A DNA stretch of 64,000 nucleotides, from positions 3,016-67,015 of the forward strand of contig NZ_DASPLO010000151.1 in the NCBI RefSeq assembly GCF_035627495.1, in the 5' to 3' direction. Each line of letters opens with the position of its first letter. The stretch's first letter is position 1. The notes under the pieces are model-generated. The model saw only the letters and a list, made by a program, of their open reading frames with translations, was not told where the DNA came from and did no database searches. The DNA comes from Methylocaldum sp035627495 (GTDB lineage Bacteria; Pseudomonadota; Gammaproteobacteria; Methylococcales; Methylococcaceae). A program made the translations under genes and the position numbers. Shown here piece by piece: positions 1 through 7,935 of the stretch.

Positions 1-882
1 GTACGCGTCGCCGTTCCAACTGCCGTCGGCCGCTTGCCGGGTCTGAAGGAAGGCGGCGGCTTGCGCCAAGGCGGTATCGGCGCCCGTTGGTGCGAGCCCG
101 GCGGTTGTGGCCGCCTGCAAGGCCAGATACGCCGCGGCGGTGGACTGCTCCACCCCGGTGTCGGCGCTATGGTCCGTAAAGCTCCCGTCGGCTTGCTTTT
201 TGGCGAGCAGCCAGCTGGCAGCGCGCGATACCTGAGTACCTACGGTAGTCTGGCCGTTCTGATAGAAATGACTCAATGCCACGACGTTCGCCGCCGTCGG
301 GAGAATCGCGGGCGTTTTGGTCACCCCCAGGGAGCCTCCCCAATAGGACCAGCCGCTGTCCCCGGCCCGTTGCCCCGAACCGGTCAGATCGAAATAGGCG
401 GCGGTAGGCGCCGTAACGTCGGCCAACCGCAAGGCGTCCATCGCCAGCCCGGAATCGGGAAATCCGCCGTCGTACCCACTGTAGGCGCCCCAAACCCCGT
501 CACCGTTACGGAGCGCCAGCAAGGCGGCGGTCAGCCCCAATTCGGGGGTATCGATGCCGGCGTTTTCCAGGGCGATCACCTTGCGGGCCAGGGAATCGAC
601 GCTGTCGGCCTTACGATTCGACAGCCAGGCCAGCGCGCGGGCGTAATGGAATCCCTGGTCGGCCCCGGCCGTCTTCAAGGCGGCCAGGGCTTCCGCCGTG
701 GCGGCCACCTGCGCCCCGTCTCGTCCCCAACTGCCATCGCCGTTTTGATGCTGGATCAGCCAGCCGATGGCTTCGGCCCGATCGAGATCCGGATCGGCAA
801 CGGCCGGATTCAATGTGCTGGCAACCAGGGCTGACAGCCAGGCGATCGCCCGGAGCGGTCGTCCTCGCTTTTTCATGGTCAT
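1..882 (-). CDS. Secreted prenyltransferase/squalene-cyclase-type repeat protein, C-terminus beyond window
   Basis: Partial gene: the minus-strand frame is open from an ATG at 882 (a second ATG lies at 876) to the window edge, 294 codons. The N-terminus has basic residues (MTMKKRGRPLR), a hydrophobic stretch and an Ala-rich end, which fits a Sec signal peptide. The rest consists of degenerate alpha/alpha repeats recognisable by QNGDGSWG, RNGDGVWG, KQADGSF and QAADGSWNG. This is the QW-like signature of the prenyltransferase and squalene-oxidase repeat superfamily. The family includes real cyclases, but many exported bacterial members have no known reaction, and no catalytic DxDD motif is visible in the part seen. 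It lies 58 bp downstream of a small exported protein and is probably co-transcribed with it. A decayed second copy of its N-terminus lies at 1500-1630. Confidence 0.75.
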   Translation of the reverse strand, partial: MTMKKRGRPLRAIAWLSALVASTLNPAVADPDLDRAEAIGWLIQHQNGDGSWGRDGAQVAATAEALAALKTAGADQGFHYARALAWLSNRKADSVDSLARKVIALENAGIDTPELGLTAALLALRNGDGVWGAYSGYDGGFPDSGLAMDALRLADVTAPTAAYFDLTGSGQRAGDSGWSYWGGSLGVTKTPAILPTAANVVALSHFYQNGQTTVGTQVSRAASWLLAKKQADGSFTDHSADTGVEQSTAAAYLALQAATTAGLAPTGADTALAQAAAFLQTRQAADGSWNGDAY

Positions 883-940
883 GGCGTCTTGCTTCCCCGC
901 TTCGGTTTTGAAAGGCCTTTCGTCGCCAGCGTGGAAACGG

Positions 941-1363
941 CTAATTCGGTTTGAGCGACACGCCGTCCAGGCTGTTATAGTTACCGTAGTTATTGCAACT
1001 GCCAGAATAGATTTTGACGAGTTGGCCGGTGCTGACGGCGAGCGAAAGCTGAGTGATCGTCACTTTCTGCGATTCGCTGGGCACGCCGTTCGAATAAGTC
1101 ATGAAAAATTCCGCAGCCGGCTGGGCTAACACTGCAGCCTCTAAATACTTTGGACAGTTATTAATGTTATTGGCGGTTTGTGGATCTATCCAAACATAAA
1201 ACCCAAATCCCGTTATCGACGCGGTCGCCAGCACTTTCCCCCAAGCTTGCGTCCATGCGGCCGCCCATCCGGATACGGGCGTCGCCATCGCAACGGCCAG
1301 CAAACCGTATAACCCCGGCTGAAACAGTATTTTCTTTACGCGTTGCACAGTCGTTGGTCGCAT
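941..1363 (-). CDS. Small exported protein of unknown function (copy B)
   Basis: 140 aa; I do not recognise a named family. Residues 1-35 form a signal peptide: basic MRPTTVQRVKK, then a hydrophobic core ending SGWAA. The mature part is about 105 aa, rich in Asn, Ser and aromatic residues, with two cysteines (NNC near 69 and SGSC near 119) that could form one disulfide outside the cytoplasm. It is clearly paralogous to the protein at 1741-2169. Shared segments include TTVQR, AVAMA.PVSGWAA, YVW.DPQ, VPSE.QKV and QVSLAV/QLSLAV. It precedes the repeat protein at 1-882, so the two may act together outside the cell. Function unknown. Confidence 0.7.
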   Translation of the reverse strand: MRPTTVQRVKKILFQPGLYGLLAVAMATPVSGWAAAWTQAWGKVLATASITGFGFYVWIDPQTANNINNCPKYLEAAVLAQPAAEFFMTYSNGVPSESQKVTITQLSLAVSTGQLVKIYSGSCNNYGNYNSLDGVSLKPN

Positions 1364-1496
1364 GGCTTGCTCCTGGTCCTATAAACACATGGAAGTCAAA
1401 ATTCCCGCCCGTTCTCTCGCGCCTCGAAACATCCAGGAACAAAGGCTATTCCGGATGAGCTCGCGTCGAGCGCCAATTGAGAACTCGTGCGAGCCG

Positions 1497-1630
1497 TTAT
1501 CCAGTAAACGCGCCGATGGCTTCCGCCCCATCGAGATCCAGAACGGCGGCAGCCGGGTTTAGTGTGCCGGCGACCAGCGCCGCCAGCCGGCGATCACCCG
1601 AAGCGTTCGTGCTCGCTAATTCATAGCCAA
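1497..1630 (-). pseudogene. N-terminal stub of a second repeat-protein gene
   Basis: The minus strand here encodes LAALVAGTLNPAAAV followed by LDLDGAEAIGAF and a stop. It aligns without gaps to residues about 17-40 of the repeat protein at 1-882 (SALVASTLNPAVADPDLD, then RAEAIGW). Nucleotide similarity is also visible, for example gatggcttccgcccc here against gatggcttcggcccg at about 767-781. Homology ends abruptly and none of the repeat domain remains. It sits downstream of paralogue A exactly as the intact gene sits downstream of paralogue B, so it is what is left of the first copy of a duplicated cassette. Confidence 0.75.
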
Positions 1631-1740
1631 GACTCATGCTTTCTGCCCCCCGTATTGTTTTTGCAGTTTGGCTAGTCGGACCGCGTACGCTCTGCGCACC
1701 CGATGCTTCCAATGTGGTCACCGCGTTTTTGTGAAGACCG

Positions 1741-2169
1741 CTAATTTGAGTTGAGCCAAATCTGGTCAACATTGTTATGGGTGCCGCTATTGCAAGCGGA
1801 CGAGTAGATCTTGATGCGCTTCCCGGTTGCCACGGCTAGCGAGACTTGGGAGATCATCACTTTCTGCGCTTCGCTGGGCACGCCAACCGTCGGATAAAGT
1901 ATGCTAAAAACCGCTAAGTTCTGTCCGAACCACCCACTTACAACCGGACCAATATAGGCTACACAGTTGTTGACGTTATCGGCGACCTGTGGATCCAGCC
2001 AGACATAAAAGGCGCCCGCAGTTGAGTTTGTTCCGATCACTTTCCCGAACTCTTGCGTCCAGCCGGCCGCCCACCCAGAGACGGGAATCGCCATCGCAAC
2101 GGCCGATAGGCCATATAAAGCCGATTGAAACAGCCCTTTTCTGAGGCGTTGCACAGTCGTTCGTCGCAT
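1741..2169 (-). CDS. Small exported protein of unknown function (copy A)
   Basis: 142 aa, a tandem paralogue of the protein at 941-1363. It has a signal peptide (MRRTTVQRLRKG, hydrophobic core, then SGWAA) and two cysteines at equivalent places (NNC and SSAC). Its C-terminal part is the most conserved (VPSEAQKV, then SQVSLAVATGK, then KIYSSAC). The sequences just upstream of copies A and B are also alike (catagcttattcctgg against catggcttgctcctgg), so the duplication included the ribosome-binding region. A perfect CRP-type palindrome lies 222 bp upstream. No known family recognised. Confidence 0.7.
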   Translation of the reverse strand: MRRTTVQRLRKGLFQSALYGLSAVAMAIPVSGWAAGWTQEFGKVIGTNSTAGAFYVWLDPQVADNVNNCVAYIGPVVSGWFGQNLAVFSILYPTVGVPSEAQKVMISQVSLAVATGKRIKIYSSACNSGTHNNVDQIWLNSN

Positions 2170-2709
2170 AGCTTATTCCTGGACTTCATAAATTGAGGTC
2201 AAAAGGCCCTGACCCAGGGCTCAACCGGCGAACAGCAGGGGCGGAAGGGATATCACCGCTGGCATTCCGGACGACGCTCATGGCGCACCCCTGACAGATA
2301 GTCGTAGAGTCGGGCTTGGGTATGTCTTCCGAAAATCCGCGCAAAGACTCGATCAAGCCGCCCTCCGCGACTCAGGTCAACGGTCGTAAGTGTGACGGCT
2401 GTCACACAACCGCGACAAGTCAGCCAAAGCTGAAAAGTGTGTAAGCCTTGGCTGACAAATTCAAATTGGTAAAGCGCGGATGATTGAAGCGCCTGAGCCG
2501 CGGATTGTGCACGGAAGGGGGCGATGGAAAGGCGTAAGAATTGGCTCGGAATCTCCGGAGCCTAAAAGCGCCGGTTGAAGCGATCGGTGAACCCGCGTGC
2601 GATATCCTTACCAGTAGACCTGCCTTATGAAAGCGGTCCACAACAGTCCGATTACTTCTAAGGGCGTATCGCCGCCCCCCTGAGCAAGTTTATCTAGGAT
2701 AGCGGCCGA
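2170..2709. other. 540-bp intergenic region
   Basis: No supported gene. It holds the upstream region of the exported-protein cassette, including the CRP-like palindrome at 2391-2406. A 73-codon minus frame at 2420-2641 has low-complexity, arginine-rich composition without recognisable features and is treated as chance. Confidence 0.5.
2391..2406. promoter_or_regulatory. CRP/Vfr-type operator palindrome
   Basis: TGTGA-CGGCTG-TCACA matches the CRP consensus TGTGA-N6-TCACA at all ten specified positions, and symmetry extends one base each side (GTGTGAC/GTCACAC). It lies in the long non-coding region 222 bp upstream of the exported-protein cassette. That CRP-family regulation applies here is inferred; distance to the actual promoter is unknown. 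Confidence 0.6.
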
Positions 2710-3510
2710 TCAGTCACAGGGAACGGGCGGCGGGAGTTGACCCGAGGTCACTTTCGCATCCGCAGACTTCAGAATTTCCTCCAACTCCGATGCCGGGCGA
2801 GTCCAAGGGACCCGCACCCACTGAGCCTCGTTCCGCACCTGGCGGGGCACTACCTCGGTAATGATGCTCTGCTCCGTGAATTGTTTCTGAGCCTGCTCCG
2901 CCCGGCGCCGGGTTTTAAAAAGGCCGAGCGATATCGCGCCTTGCAAAGGACCTTTGTCAAAAAGCCAGAGGTCCGTCACCCCCTTTTCGATAAGCATCCT
3001 TCGATTCGACTTGGCGACCTCGATATCTTGAGCCTTGGGAAACAGCACCCACCAGCCATCGGTCAGATCCGAAGGCTTCTTGACGAGGCTAGCCTGATCG
3101 GAATGGGTTTTCACGAGGCTTAAAACCTCAAGCGCCCGGCTTTCGTCGGCAAGAGGGCCCAGTTGAAAACAGGCACCCTCTGAAGCCCGCGCCAGCTCGG
3201 GCGGCGCCGCCTCCTCCTTCGGGACCGGCGGAACCGTCTCCTGAGCCGGTTCCGAATCGGAAACCGCTGTAGTCCCGTCGGTTTGTTCCGGCTTGGCCTC
3301 GGTCGTGGATGCTTCGGCTAAAGCTATGCCGCCGGGGGTCTTCTCGGTCAGCGCAGAATGCTCGCTAAACAGCGCGATCCGTTCCACGGTATGGGGAAGC
3401 CGCAACTCCTGATAGGAACCGTCGGCACTATCGGCCGACCGGGTTACGTTGTTTTCCCACAGAAAAAAAACGACGTTAACCAGGATCAGAATATAAAAAA
3501 CATACTTCAT
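2710..3510 (-). CDS. Membrane-anchored SPOR-domain protein
   Basis: 266 aa. One N-terminal membrane segment (residues 3-17) without a clear cleavage site is followed by a Pro/Glu/Ala-rich linker (about 75-110). A SPOR-type domain then occupies about 112-215 (ACFQLGPLADESRALEV, GWWVLFPK, ISLGLFKTRRRAEQ). SPOR domains bind denuded septal peptidoglycan, so a periplasmic envelope or division role is likely. The start overlaps the coaX stop by 4 nt (ATGA), indicating translational coupling. A SPOR protein after birA-coaX is a recurring arrangement in gammaproteobacteria. Last gene of the minus-strand run that begins at lolA. Confidence 0.75.
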   Translation of the reverse strand: MKYVFYILILVNVVFFLWENNVTRSADSADGSYQELRLPHTVERIALFSEHSALTEKTPGGIALAEASTTEAKPEQTDGTTAVSDSEPAQETVPPVPKEEAAPPELARASEGACFQLGPLADESRALEVLSLVKTHSDQASLVKKPSDLTDGWWVLFPKAQDIEVAKSNRRMLIEKGVTDLWLFDKGPLQGAISLGLFKTRRRAEQAQKQFTEQSIITEVVPRQVRNEAQWVRVPWTRPASELEEILKSADAKVTSGQLPPPVPCD

Positions 3511-4250
3511 GAAATGCTTCTCGCGATGCTGAGCAATCCGCGCAAAACCAGATCCGGAATGATTTCACACGGCATGTCGAGAGCGACGGCGATGGTCTCC
3601 GCATCTCCGCCGGTAAGTACCAAGTTCGGCGCGCACCCTAATTCTTTCGCTGCTTCTCGAACGGATCTCTCGATCAGTCCTGCGCAAGCCCCCAAGGCTC
3701 CGCCTTTTACGGCTGCGGCAGTGGTTCGTCCCAAGAAGCCTTGGCTGTCGCGGCCGATGTCGTTAATGCCTTTCGTCTCTTGCACGAGCACCCGCTTCAT
3801 CAGTGCCAAACCGGGGGCAATGAGGCCGCCGAGATGCCGGCCTTGCGCGTCCAGTACGTCGAACGTCAACGCCGTGCCGCAATCGGCGACACAGGACGGC
3901 CGATCGCCAAACTCCCGCAAGGCGATCAGGCCCGCCCAGCGGTCGACGCCCAATTTTTCCGGCTGTTCATAACCGTTTATCACGCCATAGCCTTGAGCTA
4001 CGGATTTGACGAACTTCGGTGAAATCCCCCACTGCTTTTGCGTCCATCCGGCGATCGTTCGTTCCACCTCCGCGCCGGCCACGTTGCAGGCGTAAACAAG
4101 ATGCGGCATGGCGAGAGATTGCCAGTGGCTATCGAGCAATTTTTCGAGCGATCCGCTATCCGAGGGGAAAGACTCACCCGAAACGATCCGGTTGTCTTCT
4201 GCGATTCCCCATTTCACACGGCTGTTGCCGATATCGATCAGGAGCAGCAT
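3507..4250 (-). CDS. coaX: Type III pantothenate kinase
   Basis: 247 aa, normal for the family. It catalyses the first step of CoA synthesis, pantothenate to 4'-phosphopantothenate, and belongs to the acetate/sugar kinase-Hsc70-actin (ASKHA) fold. Visible motifs are the N-terminal phosphate loop DIGNSRVKWG (6-15), GVDRW (101-105) and DCGTALTFD (123-131). The ATG at 4250 is chosen because the family motif begins immediately (MLLLIDIGNS). A longer frame reaching 4364 would run into birA and its extra residues do not resemble the family. The gene is 13 bp downstream of birA and overlaps the SPOR gene by 4 nt. Confidence 0.93.
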   Translation of the reverse strand: MLLLIDIGNSRVKWGIAEDNRIVSGESFPSDSGSLEKLLDSHWQSLAMPHLVYACNVAGAEVERTIAGWTQKQWGISPKFVKSVAQGYGVINGYEQPEKLGVDRWAGLIALREFGDRPSCVADCGTALTFDVLDAQGRHLGGLIAPGLALMKRVLVQETKGINDIGRDSQGFLGRTTAAAVKGGALGACAGLIERSVREAAKELGCAPNLVLTGGDAETIAVALDMPCEIIPDLVLRGLLSIARSIS

Positions 4251-4263
4251 TCCGCAAGCGGCC

Positions 4264-5253
4264 TCAGCCGGCGATTTGAAGGCGCACATCGCCGGATGCG
4301 AACTCGCGGCGTCGTCCGTCCTTGCACTCCAAGACCAGCAGTCCCTCGGATGTGACATCCACAACCGTGCCGGAAGTTTTTAAATGGCCCTGATGGATGA
4401 CAACCTCGCGGCCGGTCAGATGATGATAGCGGCGCCACTCCGGGAGATAGGGCGCGAGTCCCGTGTGCTGAAAATCGTTCAACAAAGGCAGGAGCTCGCC
4501 TAGTATGGAGGCAACGAGGTAATTTCTCGACGGAGCGGACGCGCCCGCCACCGTGTCGAGATCAGCCCATGCCTGATCTATCCCGCCGCCCACCGCGGGG
4601 GGAATATAGCGGTTAACACCCAAGCCCACAATCACGGCACATCCGCCGTGGGCTTCACCGGTTACTTCCAGCAAGATCCCTCCCAGTTTGCGATCTTCCC
4701 ACAGGAGATCGTTCGGCCACTTGAGCCCGACCCCCATGACGCCTGCCCGATTGAGAACCCGGATCAAAGCCACTCCGACAGCCAGGCTCAGGCCGGCCAC
4801 CACGGAGTGGTCGTCGAAACGCCACAATATCGAGAGATAAATATTCGCCCCCAAAGGCGAAATCCAAGAGCGGCCGATCCGCCCCTTGCCGGCGGTCTGC
4901 GTTTCAGCCAGGCATACCGCCCCGGAAGGCGCTCCATCCCGTGCGAGGCGCATCAAATGTGCATTTGTCGAGTCAAGTTCGTCGTAGACGTGCAGCCCGC
5001 CGAGCAGCCGGCCGGCTTTCGGAGTTAATGAGGATTGAATGGCCGTTTCGCTGAGCAACTCCAAGGGATGCGTCACTCGATAGCCTTTACCGGGCAAGGC
5101 GCTGACTTCGATCCCACGGCGTTGCAGGGCGCGCACCGCTTTCCACACGGAGGTTCTGCTGATGCCGAGGCGACTCGCCAGCTCCGCTCCGGAGTGGAAA
5201 CCATTGTCGGACAGCAAATGAAGCAGGGTCTTGGTTAACGCATCGTACTGCAT
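4264..5253 (-). CDS. birA: Biotin--[acetyl-CoA-carboxylase] ligase / biotin operon repressor
   Basis: 329 aa, full length and bifunctional. Residues 1-60 are a winged helix-turn-helix (GAELASRLGISRTSVWKAVR). The ligase domain contains DSTN (94-97), the biotinyl-AMP loop GKGRIGRSW (122-130), KWPND (178-182) and Lys189. A C-terminal SH3-like domain follows (GREVVIHQG, then GLLVLECKDG). It makes biotinoyl-5'-AMP, transfers biotin to BCCP, and as a holo-repressor can silence biotin genes. The intact HTH suggests that repression is retained. It lies 23 bp after the PilZ gene and directly before coaX. Confidence 0.95.
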   Translation of the reverse strand: MQYDALTKTLLHLLSDNGFHSGAELASRLGISRTSVWKAVRALQRRGIEVSALPGKGYRVTHPLELLSETAIQSSLTPKAGRLLGGLHVYDELDSTNAHLMRLARDGAPSGAVCLAETQTAGKGRIGRSWISPLGANIYLSILWRFDDHSVVAGLSLAVGVALIRVLNRAGVMGVGLKWPNDLLWEDRKLGGILLEVTGEAHGGCAVIVGLGVNRYIPPAVGGGIDQAWADLDTVAGASAPSRNYLVASILGELLPLLNDFQHTGLAPYLPEWRRYHHLTGREVVIHQGHLKTSGTVVDVTSEGLLVLECKDGRRREFASGDVRLQIAG

Positions 5254-5276
5254 GAATAAAAAGCACGCAGAAGCGC

Positions 5277-5921
5277 TTACTCCGACGGCTGTTTCTTGGT
5301 TCTAAGCTGCTGCAGTTGCCGCCTGACGACGTGCCGAATCAGCAACTCACGATCCCTGTCGCACAATCCGACGAAATCGACGGCGATTTGATAGGGAAGT
5401 TCGGAACCGGCAACGTTCTTGTTGCAGTAAACGACGCGGCCGTAGGCGATGAGCCCGATCAAGTTCGGCTGCAAAACCATCTTGAGCTCCAGCACTTTAC
5501 CGGGAACATAGGGCTTTTCCACATCGAAGGACAAACCGGAAGCGCTGAGACTGACGCGCTGGGTGGGCTGTTCCGGCAGGTTGGCCTCGTAGCTCAGAAA
5601 CGCCCGCCCGATAAGGTCAATCTTGCGCTCCAGGACCTTTAGAAAATCGCTGATTTCCGGAGAATCCCTTTCGATTTTCCGAAACAGCTTTCTGGATTCC
5701 TGAGTTAGCAAGTCCAAGTTGGACGACAGGGAAAAAGGATCCAAAGGAAGGTCCTGCAGACTTCGATTGTCAGGAATCTCATCGGGCAGTATTTCCCTGA
5801 AAAAAAGAATAATCTCCTCTTCTATCCGGAAATATCGTCTCCGCTCCTTTTCCGCATCCCTGCCGCTCACTGGGTCCGTGTCTTCCTCGTCATCAGTTTG
5901 GCGGTCAATCATGGAAATCAT
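5277..5921 (-). CDS. PilZ-domain protein
   Basis: 214 aa. An acidic N-terminus precedes a basic RRRYFR (27-32) and a helical segment (about 60-110). A C-terminal beta-barrel-like region follows, with VSLSASGLSF, GKVLELKMVL and VVYCNKNVAGS. PilZ domains bind cyclic di-GMP through RxxxR and (D/N)xSxxG. Here the second motif begins with Ser rather than Asp/Asn and the arginines are far from it in sequence, so c-di-GMP binding is plausible but not certain. A second ATG lies at codon 4. It is located 7 bp after rarA within the lolA-rarA-PilZ-birA-coaX run. Confidence 0.7.
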   Translation of the reverse strand: MISMIDRQTDDEEDTDPVSGRDAEKERRRYFRIEEEIILFFREILPDEIPDNRSLQDLPLDPFSLSSNLDLLTQESRKLFRKIERDSPEISDFLKVLERKIDLIGRAFLSYEANLPEQPTQRVSLSASGLSFDVEKPYVPGKVLELKMVLQPNLIGLIAYGRVVYCNKNVAGSELPYQIAVDFVGLCDRDRELLIRHVVRRQLQQLRTKKQPSE

Positions 5922-5928
5922 CCGATGT

Positions 5929-7224
5929 TCACTGTGTCTTATCGAGAGCCTTCAACCGTTCCAATTTTTCGGCAATCTTGATTTCCAGCCCTCGCGGCAC
6001 CGGCTTGTAATACTCGCGGGGTGGAAGCCCTTCGGGAAAATAATTCTCACCCGCCGCATAAGCTTCGGGTTCGTCATGAGCGTAGCGGTAATGCTTTCCG
6101 TAATCCAGTTCCTTCATCAACCGCGTGGGCGCGTTACGAAGATGCGTCGGCACCTCCAAGCTGCCGGTTCTCGCCGCATCGGCACGAGCCGCATTATAGG
6201 CGGTATATACCGCATTGCTCTTGGGGGCACAAGCCAGATACAGAACCGCTTGCGCAAGGGCGAGTTCGCCTTCCGGGCTCCCGAGACGTTCCTGCGCATC
6301 CCAAGCGTTCAGAGCCAGCTCCAGCGCACGCGGGTCGGCGTTGCCGATGTCCTCGCTCGCGATACGCGCGATGCGGCGCGCGAGATAAAGCGGATCGCAG
6401 CCGCCGTCCAACATGCGGCACAGCCAGTACAAAGCCGCGTCCGGAGCACTGCCGCGCACCGATTTGTGTAGCGCCGAAATTTGGTTATAGAAGTCCTCGC
6501 CCTGTTTGTCGAATCGCCTGGCGCTGCCGCCGGCGAGCACTTCCCGGGCGATATCCGACGTTATCTCGTCTTGCCCGGCCTCCAACAAATCGAACGTAAT
6601 TTCCAGTAGGCTCAAGACTTTTCGAGCATCGCCGTCGGCCGCCTTGGCGTACCAGCGGCGCAGCTCGTCGGGAAACCTGAGGTTGGGCCGGCCGACTCCT
6701 CGTTCCGCATCGCGCAAGGAGCGCTCGATGAGGTCGAGCAAATCGTCTTCCGACAAAGACTTCAACAGATAGACCCGCGCACGCGAAAGCAAGGCGTTGT
6801 TCAGCTCGAAGGACGGATTCTCGGTGGTGGCGCCGATGAAATAGATCGTGCCGTCTTCCACATGGGGCAGAAAGGCGTCTTGCTGGGATTTGTTGAAACG
6901 GTGCACCTCGTCCACGAACAAAATGGTGCGCCGATTGCGCTCGGTCAAAAGCCGCTTCGCCTCCGCCACCGCCTCCCGGATTTCCTTGACGCCCGCCAAT
7001 ACCGCCGAAATCGGCAAGAACTCCGCATCGGCATGATGGGCGACGATCCGCGCCAAAGTCGTCTTGCCGGTACCCGGCGGCCCCCAAAAAATCATCGAAT
7101 GAAGCTTGCCGGCTTTGATGGCCTCGTAGAGAGGCTTGCCGGGCGCTATCAAATGCCTCTGACCGACGTAGTCGTCCAAACAGCGCGGCCGCATCCGATC
7201 AGCCAGAGGTCTCTGAAAATCCAT
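5929..7224 (-). CDS. rarA: Replication-associated recombination protein A, AAA+ ATPase
   Basis: 431 aa from the ATG at 7224. A frame starting 30 nt earlier would run back toward lolA, and its extra residues (MCSRKNKRVN) are not family-like. It is related to clamp loaders and acts at stalled replication forks. Walker A GPPGTGKT is at 48-55 and Walker B LFVDEVHRF at 102-110. Next comes the sensor segment GATTENPSFELN, and the C-terminal oligomerisation domain contains the conserved ARRIARIASEDIGNADPRAL. The gene follows lolA by 10 bp. The lolA-rarA order is widespread in gammaproteobacteria, although ftsK, often found upstream, is absent. Confidence 0.94.
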   Translation of the reverse strand: MDFQRPLADRMRPRCLDDYVGQRHLIAPGKPLYEAIKAGKLHSMIFWGPPGTGKTTLARIVAHHADAEFLPISAVLAGVKEIREAVAEAKRLLTERNRRTILFVDEVHRFNKSQQDAFLPHVEDGTIYFIGATTENPSFELNNALLSRARVYLLKSLSEDDLLDLIERSLRDAERGVGRPNLRFPDELRRWYAKAADGDARKVLSLLEITFDLLEAGQDEITSDIAREVLAGGSARRFDKQGEDFYNQISALHKSVRGSAPDAALYWLCRMLDGGCDPLYLARRIARIASEDIGNADPRALELALNAWDAQERLGSPEGELALAQAVLYLACAPKSNAVYTAYNAARADAARTGSLEVPTHLRNAPTRLMKELDYGKHYRYAHDEPEAYAAGENYFPEGLPPREYYKPVPRGLEIKIAEKLERLKALDKTQ

Positions 7225-7234
7225 ATTCACTCGT

Positions 7235-7858
7235 TTATTTTTCCTCGAACACATCGACTCCGGCCGGAGGACGGAATTCGAACAGATTGCGGTCCAGCTT
7301 AAGTCCCGTCTTGACGGCGGTAAAATAGATGCGGGTGAGCTGGCCGAAGTTATCGCTCAGCTCCATCCCCGAGAGAGTATCGCCGTCCAAGCCGATCAAA
7401 ACATACTTGAATCCGCTGTCCTCGGATTTCGGCGCCAGCTTGATCCAGAACAAGCCCTCGTCCATCCCTTGCTTCTCGATATTGAAATTGGTTTCCAACG
7501 ACACCTCCCCGCTCAGCAGCAAGGCCGGCGTGGAACCGATTGCATCGTCCAGGCGCTTGGCGGTCACTTGTTCGAGATCGACGTCGTAAAACCAAACCTT
7601 GCCGCCGTTGGAAACGATTTCCTGGCTGTAAGGTTTCTTGTAGTCCCATCGGAACTTGCCGGGGCGCTGCAAATAAAACACGCCGCTGCTGCGTTGTCCG
7701 GCATTGCCCGCTTCGTCGATGACGACCTGGGAAAATTCCGCCTGCAGCGTGTTCGCCCGAGCGAGAAAATTCCGGAGCCTCTGAACCGGCGTCTCTTCCG
7801 CCGTTGCCGGAAAAACCGGGAGGAAAATCAAAAACAGAAGGAATGCTTTCTTAAACAT
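7235..7858 (-). CDS. lolA: Outer-membrane lipoprotein chaperone
   Basis: 207 aa with a signal peptide (MFKKAFLLFLIFLPVFPATA, cleaved near AEE). The mature sequence has the LolA pattern: RLRNFLARANTLQAEFSQ, the FYLQRPGKFRWDY segment, SNGGKVWFYD, and a C-terminal FEFRPPAGVDVFEE. It carries lipoproteins from LolCDE across the periplasm to LolB. First gene of a tight minus-strand run; 77 bp separate it from purB upstream, enough for a separate promoter, although none is obvious. Confidence 0.93.
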   Translation of the reverse strand: MFKKAFLLFLIFLPVFPATAEETPVQRLRNFLARANTLQAEFSQVVIDEAGNAGQRSSGVFYLQRPGKFRWDYKKPYSQEIVSNGGKVWFYDVDLEQVTAKRLDDAIGSTPALLLSGEVSLETNFNIEKQGMDEGLFWIKLAPKSEDSGFKYVLIGLDGDTLSGMELSDNFGQLTRIYFTAVKTGLKLDRNLFEFRPPAGVDVFEEK

Positions 7859-7935
7859 GGAACTGCTTGCTCCTCACGTTGAGGATGTATTGGGATGCCG
7901 CGAGCGGTCCGCGCAGTGGCTTTTCAAACACCCTG

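Noticed and set aside
34..834. Plus-strand 266-codon open frame
   Set aside because: Antisense to the secreted repeat protein; composition is Gly/Arg-rich without family features, while the minus frame has a signal peptide and QW-like repeats.
2420..2641. Possible 73-aa minus-strand gene
   Set aside because: No ribosome-binding sequence, no family resemblance, and arginine-rich shadow-like composition in a regulatory region.
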